From NCBI GenBank assembly GCA_022316685.1, contig JAKJHU010000076.1, forward strand, positions 1,002,001 to 1,066,000: a stretch of 64,000 nucleotides of DNA, given 5' to 3'. Each line of letters opens with the position of its first letter. The first letter of the stretch is position 1. This stretch comes from Progne subis subis. Taxonomy: Eukaryota > Chordata > Aves > Passeriformes > Hirundinidae. Shown piece by piece: positions 36,392-48,354 of the stretch. The notes under the pieces were generated by a model that was not told the DNA's origin, did no database searches, and saw only the letters and a program-made list of their open reading frames with translations. The position numbers were made by a program, and so were the translations under genes.

Positions 36392-39300
36392 TCTTCCATT
36401 TCATTTCTGCAGACAGGCCTCTTCATATTTCTCCTCACATGTCCTGTTTTTGTTTCTTCCTCTGTCTTCTCTCACATCTCCTATTGCTTCCCCCTTTACA
36501 TGGTCTCATGTACATCCTGCACCAGTGTCTACCACTCTCTCACACACGCGCCCAATCCAGTGTGCTGTGTACTTCTCTGACAGGTTAATTCTACTGCAAG
36601 CAGTGGGATAATCTGTGTCACTGGGGTTCACTTGCTTTCTAAATTAATTTCTGGTAACCCTTTTGTCCCTTTTCAGATGCTCTCTTAGAAATAAGAAACT
36701 CAATTGGCAAAACAATTGAAGACCTTGGGATTTGGAAATCAGCAGAAGTCTGGGCATTTCTAAGTCATAACCATGCCAGACTAAATAAAACTCATAGTGA
36801 ATCAAACTTCTTCTTTTGCTATGCATATTGTCAATATTGGTTCCAGATGCCTTCTACAATCTCCTGTGACATCTCTAAAATAACATCTTGCAGTATTCTC
36901 TGCTAAACCCAGCCCTCATCTTCTCCCTGTCTCAACTCAGAGGTAGAACTAAAATAGATGGAGCAGGCTGCAAAAATTAGGGATCTTTATCTTGAACAAT
37001 TATCAATTATTTATGATTCAGAGTTTTTTCCTGTCATTTCTGACACATATCTGTGCACGTGGATTGGCACAAAGTGTAATGTGTAAGGAAATGCTTGCAG
37101 TAACTTGGTGAAACTGAAAAATGTATGCTGTTTGGTGCCAAAATTCTGTTTTGGCAAGAGAGGATTTTGCACGTCCCACATTACAAGCAATGGAATTTTT
37201 CCTTTATGTAAAATTATATAAACTTTTGTTAATCCCACATTGACTTTCTATCAATCACTCAAAGAGTGGTTACAATAACTTCTTTTTTGTTCTTGGTCTA
37301 ATTATGCTATTTTGAATCACACTATTAAATATTTTAGGCATAATTCAGGGCACCTTTCTATCTCTCTTCCCTCACTCCCATCTTTCCTGCAGATTGACAC
37401 CAAAGCAAAAAATCTGTGGGAACAAGAAGAGCTAGGCAATTTTATTAGGCGTGTAATAACTTCTTTACAGGCATCATGACACTCAAGAGGAATGAACTCA
37501 TGACCTTTTACTCTGCTTATTAAAGGAACACCTTTATTACTGGCTGTAATATCAGACAGTAAAGTAAGGATATAAATTCTATACACAGAGAGATAATATC
37601 AGGTCTTATATTCAGAGAAGACTAGATTAAGCTGAGGGTGACATTAGTTTCTGGAGTAAGGTCTGAAGATATTTTGCAGAAAAAAAGAGTGTACTTTTAC
37701 TCTCTCCCCTCTTGCATATAAGCTTTCCATACACATATGCCATAACAGCCGGAAATTACTGATGCCTTTTCATTTCCAAGCCCACAATTTATTATTTACT
37801 GTCTCTGACTGCTTCAGGTAAATACATTATTAAAATTATAATAATATACATTGTAACAACTGCTTAATTATAATCAACTAGCTTTTTATAAAGGTATGTT
37901 TATTGACAATGAGACTCAATCAGAAAAGATGCTTTCTTTCTCCCCAAATTTTACTTGGTTTCTAAAAATCTAGTAGGATTACAGGGATAACATGTACTAT
38001 GATAAGAAAACTTTAAAAGTAGGTATATAAACTGAAAAAACCTGAAGTTTAATTTGTTGCTAATTATGTTTTATTATTTTAAAAGAATCTTTCAAGGGGC
38101 AATTTTAAAAACAATTTTACCTTGTTGGAAACAAAAAATAATTTTCTTCTATTTCCTGTACAGGGAAACAGGCCACACACATGCTAAGTACTAAGACCAT
38201 TGCTACTGTTAAATTTTATTTTTTTAATTAATATTTATATTCAAACAGATGAGATAATTTTAAATGAAAGAGTTATTCTTCTGCAGCCATCTCTCTGATA
38301 TTGTGGACTCCCTTGGATTATAAGGATGGTAGAAGTATTTCTAGAAGTGGAGAGCAGTAACAAAGGTAAGTTGCCTGTTCTGAATTTTCTACTTTGAAGT
38401 TTTACTTACTAAACCAGCAAATTCATGCACCTACCCTGTACCAGTGGAGAGATAAGTGACAACATACACAGGTTTTAAAAATTATGGTTGCATAATTTTT
38501 AAATGAATATGTACGGAAATGTTGCTTGTGTGAATATGCAGATTATTGCATATTTGTTTGTTTTGGTTTTGTTGGTTTTTTGGTTTTTTTTTTAATGATC
38601 AACTTTGTCAGTATATCAGTATAAAAAGCATAAAAGCCTTAAACTATTGTCATTGCTTCCTTCCTCGGCAACTACAGCCATGACAACTAAACCTCCTTCC
38701 ACTCTGTCACAAATCTTCTTCAGGACTTTTTCTCCTCCATTTCAATGATTTATTTTTCCCCAAAATATCTTAAATGGAGTTTGAAAAGAATTGACTTATT
38801 GTTACATGTGGTGAAAAGACTCTGCAACTCACAAAATATTGAGGATTCTGTACTATAGTTGTCAGTGAGGATTGTATTGTTGCAGTATAGATAAAGCTGT
38901 TTAATTTAATCTTTACTCCTTGTCCATGAGAATGCTTAAAGGAAACCTACTGATGTTACAGATATAACAGTCTACTTGTGCAAATCACATAAAAAAGGAC
39001 TGGGAGTCCAAGAACTGTCAGTGATTACATCTATTTCATGTCCCTTTCAAGTAGAATTCTATGCTAATTTTTGTCGTTGCCAGATACTATTTTAGATGCA
39101 CAGATGCCCAAGTTTCTGCATGTGTGGTAAGCAGTTACTAGACACCCACAGGTGGGTGGAGGTGAGCACTTGATTCAACTGTGTCACCATGATCCTGCCC
39201 ACTGGAGATCTGACAGAGGTTTTGTGTCTTTCTCTAATAGCTGCCTCACTTCATCTTGATCTCCCTCTAGTCTATGAGAATATTTCTTCAGATATCTATA

Positions 39301-42300
39301 ATCTGCAGCTGTATAAACTACATATGGGAAGAGCAAGCTTTAGGAACATTATGCTACACTCTTTCATAAATACTGCCATCGTGTTCTGAAGATGTCATAG
39401 CCCAAGATTGATAGATGCTGTGTATTTATCTTTCTAATTTGAAAAAATAGCCTTATATTGTAATAGCTGTTTTGCACCTGTTGAAGAGCACAAAAACAAA
39501 AACAAAAAAAAAAAGGATTTATTCCTGTACCAAGGAAATGTTAAGAAAAATAATAAACAAAAGGCAAGAAACAATTCTTAAATAATTACTATATTTAATG
39601 TAAATGTCTTATCAGCAATTTAGGTGTTTGTGAATCTCTCTGTTCATGCACTGGATAAATGAAATTATATCTTCCTGCTGAGCTGGTATGACATGATTTA
39701 TTCTATCTTTTAATCAAGATCATGATCTATTGATAAGAGACAAGGTTTAACTACTGGAAAACCTGACTGGAATCAGCTAGTCACATTTTATAACAAATTT
39801 TAATTTGGATCATAAATTGCAATGGGAGATCATTGCCTAAAGATATGAAGAAATGTGTATAGGTTGAGAAGATAAGTTATTTTTTCTCTCTGAAAAAGGC
39901 ATCTCACTCTATTACTGTTTATTTTAAAATGCTTATTTCTACACTATTAAAATTTAATGTATGTATCTTTTGAATTCTGTAATGTGATCCACAGGCATGA
40001 ACTTTCAAATACTTTTGTAATCATTCTTGTCAAGTGATTCTACAAAGATTTACAGGTTTCAAACCAGGATTGGAGTAATGCTTTCCTTTGTAGATAGGTT
40101 TAATTCAATAAACCTAGGTTATTTCAGATACACAATGACCTCTCCCTGGGCTGGCATAAATCTCTGTAGTTCAGCTGAAATCAGTACATCCACAATAGTG
40201 CAATCAGGGCTTTACAATGCATTAGCTGAAATCCCTACTCCAAACTCTAGAGACCAGATAACAGTGCGAGAGAAAGTAGTTACTTGGGAGTTAATAATGT
40301 GGTGAAAGTAGTAACAGAGGCAGCCTGAAAATACAGAACATCAGAAAGGATGTGAAAGAAAAGCATGGGTAATTGTTTAATGTAGATCACAAATGTCTTT
40401 TACAATAAAAGGCAGGAACCTCAAGCCCACAATACAAGAGAGAATGGGAATAAACAGAAATACAGAGGTCACAGGAGAGAATGAAAGAGCATTAGGAAAT
40501 TAGGTAAAATACAGTAAATAATGGTATGTTTTTAATCAACCATAATCTCAAAGTGTTATGATGTGTTTGAAGTTTTTCTTCTTATTTCTTGCAGAAACTA
40601 TGTGGAAATATCCTTAAGCCATCCTATAAATATTCACTAAGACAGCTTTTGACACAGATATTGTCTTTTGAGATTATATGAAAATGACAGGGTTTTGTTG
40701 CTTGAATTACCCTATTTCCTCTTTTATGCTCATGTATCATTTTTACTTCTAAGGTTTCTGTCTGCCCAGATTAAACAGAACTCCATACGGAAATCTGACC
40801 ATGAGCTGGCTCCCTTTTTATACCTTAGAGCTTTATGTTTTGGCCAAGCTTTCCCTTTAAACCATGTGATAAGATTTAATTCCAAAACTGCATCTTTTTT
40901 TATTCCCAAATTTAGTTATGTTCTAAGGTTAATAAGACACCCATTTGCATAATTGATCCAATTACATTAAAAAAAAATTCTGTCGAACCAATATTCCTGT
41001 AATAACTTTATTGGTGAAGAACTGTAGAATAAATCTAGCTGCAGGAATATTGCTCTGGCCTTTCCTGTAGGCATTTGTATATGTAATATGCATCACCCCA
41101 ATTTGATTTCATGGTCTTTCTGGCAATATCCCCACCATACTCCTGTTTAGGGATCCCTTTCTACAGAAACATAAAGATTTTTTTTTCACACATCAATTAA
41201 CATATCATCTTTTGCCTTGAAAGAAAATTGTGTAAATCCCCCAAACTTAAAAAAGAAAGCAGTATCATGTTAATTTCTGATGTTTCATCTAAACTAAATC
41301 TTTCAAAGATCTCCTTGGCACTGTACAAAGACAGTTAGTCCAAAAACAATCCCTCCACTAAAGCACTAGAAATTCTCTCAGACATCACCTGAAAGCATTT
41401 AGAGTAATTTGTTTCAGCATCTTATGTGGCAGAAACAAATTTTAGGGGAAAGTGCATTTATAGATTGAATTTGGGGTGATAAAAAGGCACTAAATTAATT
41501 TTTTAAGAGATAAAGGCATGGAATTAATTTAAATTAATTTAAATTTTAAGAGAAAAATAAAATCTGAAGCAACTCCCAGAAAAGCACTTAACCACTATTC
41601 AGAGTTAGCATTTACTACAATTGCCAGAACACTTGAGTTCCTTGTTGGACAATCAAAACTTTACCCTATACTTTCAATTATTATGTAACCATTTGCTACA
41701 CCTAGCTACAGACATACTGGGATTCATTATTGTAGAGACAAAAATAGAATACATGAATTACCAAATAATACTTTTCCCCAACTATTTACTATATTAGCCC
41801 TATATAATCTGTATATAATCTGATGTGCTTTGCATCTTATTAATCTTTATCAGATATCTTTGCCATCACTTTGTATTTCTTCAGTACTCCAAAGGCACAT
41901 AGCAAAAGCAAGAACATTTGATTTGTTAAAGTAATTCGCCGTAAGAGTGTAGATGAAGCACAGGACTAAATCTCTTGTAAAAAATATGCATCTTAAAGAA
42001 ACTGTCAGTAGGAAGATCATAGAATTTGCATACTACTTACAAAATTGAGAACAGCACCTTTTTCTTTGTTTCTTCAAATTGTGTGCAGAAGATGTCTATC
42101 TACCTTAGATTTTACAGAACCATCCCAGAGAAAATAGAAGTGCTGGACTGAAAATGAAAATGCAGTGAAAATGTGAAAAGACAAGCTCATTGCAGTGAAG
42201 AAAGGAAAAAGACAGGGTTTTTCTTCACAGTCTAAGTGTTTAAATCTCTTTTAGGGTAAAATGTCTGTGTAGCATCCATCATACATGTCTGTTCTACTGT

Positions 42301-42638
42301 CACTACCCACTTATAGCAGTGACAAACTGTAGGTGTCTCCATTTAACTAACAATTGCAGAATGCATGCCACACACAGAGGCAATCCTACAGTCCAGGATG
42401 CTAAAATGCATCTATGTCTTATCATCAAACAGCTCCTACTCCCAGATGTCCAATTCCCTGCTCTATCAAGGAATTAACTTCTAGTTGTATCCATGCTAAA
42501 TTACCTTGTGTTTTAATGGTAAGGCTTGTAAAACAGCAAAGCCAATCTTAGTAATTGAGACTACGGATACCTTCTTTAAGATCTTCATTTGTGTGGACTA
42601 AATGAGTTGAAAAATCCAGGAGGAACTGTGAAATTGGA

Positions 42639-42656
42639 TTTTTTTTTTTTTTTTTT
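42639..42656. repeat. T18 homopolymer
   Basis: Eighteen consecutive T bases. Confidence 0.95.
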
Positions 42657-43958
42657 ATGAAGGGAGATTTCTAGCTGGTTTCTTGGTTCTCATACATTCC
42701 TAACGACTGTGCCTGGTTTTTTCTCAATCCCTCTTTCATAATCATTGTTTTCTCTTCTAGAGATTCCATTCACTTCTGTACCAAAGGAATATGTGCAGGA
42801 AAATATACAGAAGCAACAGATATCTTTCTTCTTATTTGTGTTCATGAACAATGGTTTCTACACAATAAATGTTCTCTGAGTCCAATGCTTTGGCCATACT
42901 TTTCATAAAATATTTCTACCACTAATAATGTAAAAGTTCAAGTGCCCTGGGACTATCTTGTGGGTATAAGGGTACTGACGATCTTACTGGTGTTTTTTAA
43001 GGCCTTCAGTCTTTTTTACTGGGTATACAGTACAGTGTCTTATTCAAAATTGCTACCTTGATATATCTCAAAATATCCCAAGGTACTAAGAGGTATCGTT
43101 AGGAATTTTTATGGTTGCATAGCTGAAATAAAAATGGTGTAGAAGATAACAAATATATGTGCCTATACAGGCTGTAAGAGAGTAGTGGATACTTCAATAA
43201 AAGTCGGTCCCTCCAGTGGCAGTGTTTGCCTGGGTGAAAAACTGTTTGCATACTTATAAATACTTGAACTGGATTTTCCTCACACTTCAACTCAGTTACA
43301 GCTATTTACCTGTGCAATTCTTAGGGAGAGGAAGCAATAAAGACCTTGAAAGGTATTTACCCAAATATTCCTCTGCAACAAGAATGATTCATGACTTGCT
43401 CATACATCATTTTTCAGAGGCAGCTGTGTCAACTGAAGACGTTACAGTCTCACCCACGGCCAACTGTGTATTACTTTCTCCTGCCAGAGTTTTCCACACC
43501 CTTGGATCTGCCAGGGTTCTGCTGCTCAACTCTTCCCTACCCCACTGCAGTCAGAATAAGACAGCAGCAGTTCATTATTTAAGCTGCCTATTGCAGCCCA
43601 TATGGCAGGTTTTACTTGAAAATGCTGAGCAGTGCAACTCTAAGGATATCATTGGCCTTCAACAGGGAGGCACTTCAAGGAACAAATCAGTTGTGATGGG
43701 CAAATGAAACTTGTTTACATAAGACCTCAGAGGTCCCTTTGAATCTGATTTCCTACAACTATGCAGTTCTCAGGTGCATCAAAACAAAAAAAGATTTGAG
43801 ATTTAGATTTAATATGTACAGTGCATAAAGAAACAGAAAAAAAAAATTCTTAGCTTTTTATTAAATGAATAGGGAAAAATTTTCCATATGAGAATAACCT
43901 AAAAATAAGGCAGAACATTCTGCAGTGATTGAAGATGTCTGTAAATAATCATTATGAT

Positions 43959-43978
43959 TGAAAAATCATGATTTTTCA
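43959..43978. repeat. perfect 20-bp palindrome
   Basis: TGAAAAATCATGATTTTTCA is identical to its own reverse complement. It has no central spacer and does not extend further on either side. Confidence 0.97.
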
Positions 43979-44656
43979 GATTTTTCTGTTGTAGGTAGTA
44001 CGCAAGGCAGTGTGTGCATATGAAGAGGTGCTGTGTTTGCATGTCAGTGGTCACAGTTCTGTGAAATAATGTTTAGCAGCACTCACAAAAAATGACAAAG
44101 TAAAATTACAGTAAATGTAAAAATATACTCCAATACTCAAGATATATCTGAAAATTATGAAACTAATACTTAGTGCTAGAAAAATTGACATTTCTTTTTA
44201 AGAAAGAGACTTTTTTCCTCTTTTCATTTATATGTAGCATTCTGAACTATCCAGTTTTTATTTCGAAATTAATGTAACCTTTTTTAAAAGATAAAACCAG
44301 ATAAGCTAAGACATTAATTTTTGATTCATGTATTAATTAATTAATATCAATATTAATAGAGTTATTACAGCAGCTTGGAATGTCAAACTAAAAATTAATC
44401 TACATGCTTTTCAAATGATTGGAAAAAACCTTTGCAAACATGTTGAGCAACGGGATTAGAATTCAAACTGATTCTGATAATTGGAGAAGTGAACAAAAAT
44501 TAACCAAAAGAACTTTAATAAATAGAAATACAAAGAACTACACCCAGGAGAATCAGATGAATAAATAAAAAACAGAATACTTGGAAAATCAGACAAAAAC
44601 ATGTATATTGCAATGAAGAAGGGCTAAGCAGAGAACAGCAGTGTAATGGAAAAAGC

Positions 44657-44681
<25 letters not shown>
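44657..44681. repeat. T25 homopolymer
   Basis: Twenty-five consecutive T bases. Confidence 0.95.
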
Positions 44682-44688
<7 letters not shown>

Positions 44689-45059
44689 TTAAGAGGATAA
44701 AGAACAGGAAGAGAAATTGTCCTGCTCTACTCAGTAGTGTGAAGACCTCTGTCAGTGTATTGCAGTCATGTATGGCAGAGACTGTTCCAAAATATTTCAT
44801 CATGAATATGAAAGTCATGAAGGGTTTGTAAAATAAGCTCTTTCTCTCTTTCTGGAGAGATTATCTTTTTTTAATTCCACTGTGCATGAAGAATAAGCAA
44901 ATTAGTATCCTTGCTAATTCATTCCTTTAATTTTGCCATTAGAAACTCTTGGTACATTACAAAAATAAAACATGAAGAAAAACATGAAAACATTTTTGAA
45001 TTTTTTAGAGGTTGCTTTAAAAAAATGAATAATTTCTGTACTCTCTGGCAAGTAGAAAA

Positions 45060-45162
45060 GTTTTTTTGTTTTGGTTTGGTTTTTTGTTTGTTTGGTTGGT
45101 TTTTTTTGTTTGTGGGTAGTTTTTGGTTTGGGGTTTTTTTTTGTTTGTTTGGGGTTTTTTTA
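45060..45162. repeat. T/G-rich low-complexity tract
   Basis: About 100 bases of TTTTG, TTTGG and GGTTTT units, nearly free of A and C on the plus strand. It is similar in composition to the complement of the tracts at 10531 and 29818. Confidence 0.92.
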
Positions 45163-46856
45163 AGATAAAAATTAGGATACAAATATCTTTTACCTAAAAG
45201 GGCAAAGAATGGAAATGAACCAAGGAGAGAGGTTGAAGAATTTCCTTTATGGTTTCAACTGTATATTCATAAGTACCTACCTTAGGCAATCCTAAACCAT
45301 TTTTGAAAAAGAGGGAGGTTGGATGCTCTTTTGGGTTTCTTCATAGTCCTCAGGTTTTGGGGTTTTTTCCTTTAACATCATGAGTCTGATACAAAATGTA
45401 AGAGATTTAAACATCTTTCAGATTCCTGTGGGTCTATAAAAATTACCAAAATTTTAATGAGTTTATGTGACTATAACTTCAGAATTGCCTAAGATTTATT
45501 TTATGTTATTACAGACAGAACTGCTGTTTGGCTTCAGAAACAAAAATTATAAGCGAGGTTTTCAAGTGGAACTTTAGTAATTTTTGCCTTGAGTTGTGCC
45601 TAGAAGAGCAAAGAAAATAAAATTAAAAGAAAGTGTAAGGAAACTCTCTACACGTTCAAACAGAAAAGTCAGAGAATTCCAACATAATTAAAGTCTATGT
45701 GTGTTACATAAACCCTTTAAAAATTTGTATAAATTTAGAATGCGAGCATCTGGTAAACAAATCCAGAAAGAAAACTAAAGGAATGCCAAAATAATGTATG
45801 CATTTAATGTAAGGCACAACAGATGTCCTGTGTACTAGCACTCACTCATGAACAATAACAAAAACTATAGTGTCAAGGCAAAACAAAAAAAAAAATTCAC
45901 CTTCCATGTTTATTGTAAATAAGACTTTGACCCAAATACAGTGATCATGCAAGATGCATTCTGTTAAAGTAATTCCTTAGAAAGATTTTGCTTTGCTTAG
46001 TGTACCCATCCCCAGTGATGTGTCAGCAGCAAAACATTAGTAAAGGAAATATTTTTCATCCAGTATGTTTTAAAAAACTGTATTAAGTTTTATGGCAGAA
46101 AAGTTACTAGAGTAGGTTTACAAGTATGTGAGAGTAAAAAAGATAATAAGGAGTCTTTCCAGTGTTTTCTTTTTCTTCCTTTTCACCATTTACTATCGCA
46201 CAATAGCTAATGGACACAATTACTAAAGGCTATGCTTATTCTTGAAGTTATTAAGCCTCAATTATTGGTTGCATGGTTCTATCTATGGCTTCACAGAATT
46301 GCCTCAGAAAGGGTTGATTTTTCTTTTTGTACAAAAGTTCATTAGCATGACCTGTATTCTGAGGATGGGTTAGTGCCTCTTCTAGGTATTTATTTTTTAA
46401 AATTTATTTCTAAGAATGATGACTCCAGTTACTGGGAAACTGCTTAGATCTAATGTCATTTAATACTTAGAAGAGTAAATATAAATCTAAAGTGACATCA
46501 TTATTGTTATTTTAAATATTGCATATTATATGACTTCCTTTTTTTTCTTTTTTCTTTTTTCTGAGGCCATTAAGCTCTGAGTTCACTAGCTCTAATATTT
46601 CTCTTGACAGGTAGCAAGCAGATTGGCTAAGTCAGTAGGTATCCACAGGTGTTTAATTAAGTTTTCTAGGTGTAGTTTACTTCTAAAAAGACTGAGTTGT
46701 TGGGGTATTTTTTCAGGAAGAAAATTTAATAAATTTCAAAGACTAGAACTTCATATTTTATGAATCTAATGGTATCTAGATAGGAAATTATTTTTGACAT
46801 TTGCCATCCTCTTCTTAGTCCCTATAATTAATAAGAGTAGGATCATATACTTTCCT

Positions 46857-46879
46857 GGGGGGGTTGGGGGGGGGGGGGG
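46857..46879 (+). repeat. G-run (G7-TT-G14), possible G-quadruplex
   Basis: Seven G, TT, then fourteen G. This is enough guanine for an intramolecular four-stranded structure. It is also a typical site for sequencing and assembly length error. Confidence 0.93.
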
Positions 46880-47073
46880 AAGTGTCAGGGATTGGTTTAA
46901 CTCCTTCAAATTAAAAACAAAAATGCATTTTTGTTAGTTCTGAGATATGTAGCTTAGCACACCTAAAACACTGCAGTTATCTTTGTCAGAAAGGTGTGAA
47001 CTGCTTATATGAAGAAAAATTATTGTTCTTAGATAAAATTATCTCTTTTGTGTGTTTTGAAACTTTATATCAG

Positions 47074-47225
47074 AGAATCATAGAATTGCCTGGGTTGGAA
47101 AGGACCTTAAAGATCATCTGATTCCAACCCCACTGCCTTGTGCAGCCACAGTTTCCACTAGACCAGGTTGCTCGGAGTCCCATCCAGAGGGGAAGCCTTG
47201 AATACTTTCAGGGATGGGGTATGAC
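47074..47225 (-). mobile_element. outer CR1 LINE, part 1 (3' end)
   Basis: The plus strand starts with AATCATAGAATTGCC...GGGTTGGAAAGGACCTTAAAGATC, the complement of the CR1 terminal repeat and conserved 3' untranslated segment. It runs to GGGATGGGG and breaks off at 47225, where an LTR begins. The same CR1 continues at 47565-47719 and 48233-48354, so it is the oldest layer of a nested site. Confidence 0.92.
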
Positions 47226-47564
47226 TGTTGGGCACAAAAGGAAGACAAAAGACTCCAAGTATTTCAGAAGGCAAAGAGTATAGAAGGCTTTATTGTCTAA
47301 TTCTTACCACCTTTTATAAGGTGTTCAGATACAGACTTAGAATGATTGGTGACTAGGAACACCACCTCTCTAATCCCATTGGTGAAACTAGAGAAACAGC
47401 AAAATGCCACCTGGAGAAAGATTGTTTTGGGAAGGACAGTAGTTTTGCCAAGATTGTTTTGAGAAGAGGCTTTCTTGAGAACTTTTCGCTTGGGAAACAG
47501 CACTGCTAGCGGGGTAAAATCTCTGCAGACTTAGAAATGTCAGGCCCAAAATGGAGCACTTGAC
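47220..47564 (-). mobile_element. short solo LTR inserted into CR1
   Basis: Between two pieces of one CR1 lies a foreign block starting TGTTGGGCAC (47226) and ending ATGGAGCA (47558), 333 bp, with TG...CA ends. Flanking hexamers TATGAC (47220-47225) and CTTGAC (47559-47564) agree at four of six bases, as expected for a decayed 6-bp target duplication. On the minus strand a TATA box (CTTATAAAAG, complement of 47311-47320) lies about 20 bp before an AATAAA signal (complement of 47289-47294). This very compact core, with overlapping promoter and polyadenylation elements and only about 65 bp of U5, is typical of small class II LTRs. No viral genes remain. Confidence 0.8.
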
Positions 47565-47719
47565 AACTTTGAAGGGAAACTTATTCCTGTGCTACACCAC
47601 CCTCATCACAAATAATTTCATTCTAATATTTAATCTAAACATACTCTTTTTCAGTTTGAAACCATTCACCCTTGTCATGTCACTATATGCTCTCGTAAAA
47701 TGTCTGTCTCCATTTATGA
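47565..47719 (-). mobile_element. outer CR1 LINE, part 2
   Basis: CR1 sequence resumes directly after the LTR (ACAACTTTGAAGGGAAAC..., then ACCACCCTCATCAC, TTTAATCTAAACAT, TTTGAAACCATTC), in register with where part 1 stopped. It breaks again at about 47719, where a plus-strand CR1 begins. Confidence 0.9.
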
Positions 47720-48230
47720 TATTGTAGACTCACCTCGAATATTGTGTGCAGTTTTAGTCACCACAATAAAAAAAAAATATGCAAAACTATTAGAGAACAT
47801 TCTCAGGAAGGCAACAAAGATGGTGAAGGGCCTTGAGGGAAAGCTGTATAAGAATTGGCTGAGGTCAGTTGATCTGTTCAGCCTAGGGAAGAGGAGCCTG
47901 AGGGGAGACTTCAATGAGGTCATCAATGGCCTCACAAGTGGAAGAGGAGGGGCAGGAACTGATCTCTTCTCTCTGGCGATCAGTGACATGACCCAAGAGA
48001 ATGACAAGAATCTGAGTCAGGAAAGGTTTAGAAAACATTAGAAAATGGTTTTGTTCCCCCCAGAGGGTGGTTGGGCACTGGAACAGGACCCCAGGTGTCA
48101 CAGCACCAAGCATTAAGCCTGACAGTTCAAGAAGCCTCTGGGCAATGCTCTTGGGAATGGTGCAGCACAGGGCCAGGAGTTAGACCAAATGATCTTTGTG
48201 GGTCCCTTCTAACACAGCTTATTATTTTTT
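47720..48230 (+). mobile_element. inner CR1 LINE inserted in the opposite orientation
   Basis: The plus strand reads CR1 C-terminal coding sequence. The frame at 47700-48041 includes LENILRKATKMVKGLEGKLYKNWLRSVDLFSLGKRSLRGDFNEVINGL, followed by sequence for GRGGAGTDLFSL and then the GGGCACTGGAACAGG block and the 3' segment with GGAGTTAGAC...GATCTTTGTGGGTCCC. The typical ATTCTATG tail is degraded. It interrupts the minus-strand CR1, whose remaining part follows at 48233, so it is younger than the outer copy. Frame breaks show it is inactive. Confidence 0.9.
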
Positions 48231-48232
48231 GA

Positions 48233-48354
48233 AGGCTTTCTTTGGGTACTGGAAGGCTGCAAATTGGCCAGCCTTCTCTTTTCCAAGATGAAACCCAATT
48301 CTCTTAGCCCGTCTTCCTAGGAGAGGTGATCCATCTTATTGATCCATCGTATTG
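48233..48354 (-). mobile_element. outer CR1 LINE, part 3
   Basis: The outer CR1 resumes with the conserved GTACTGGAAGGCTGCAA block and ends near GATCCATCTTATTGATCC. The three parts are collinear with a single 5'-truncated CR1 of about 430 bp. Confidence 0.88.

Larger units (their letters stand above)
36392..47073. other. unique AT-rich non-coding DNA
   Basis: No gene or transposon family is recognised across this long stretch. It opens with a pyrimidine-rich part (36380-36560). Simple tracts include T/G-rich 38554-38593, A/C-rich 39491-39515, T18 at 42639-42656, T25 at 44657-44681, T/G-rich 45060-45162 and the G-rich run at 46857-46879. A 163-codon plus frame lies at 43216-43707 with no recognisable domain. 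A perfect 20-base palindrome lies at 43959-43978. Confidence 0.55.
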
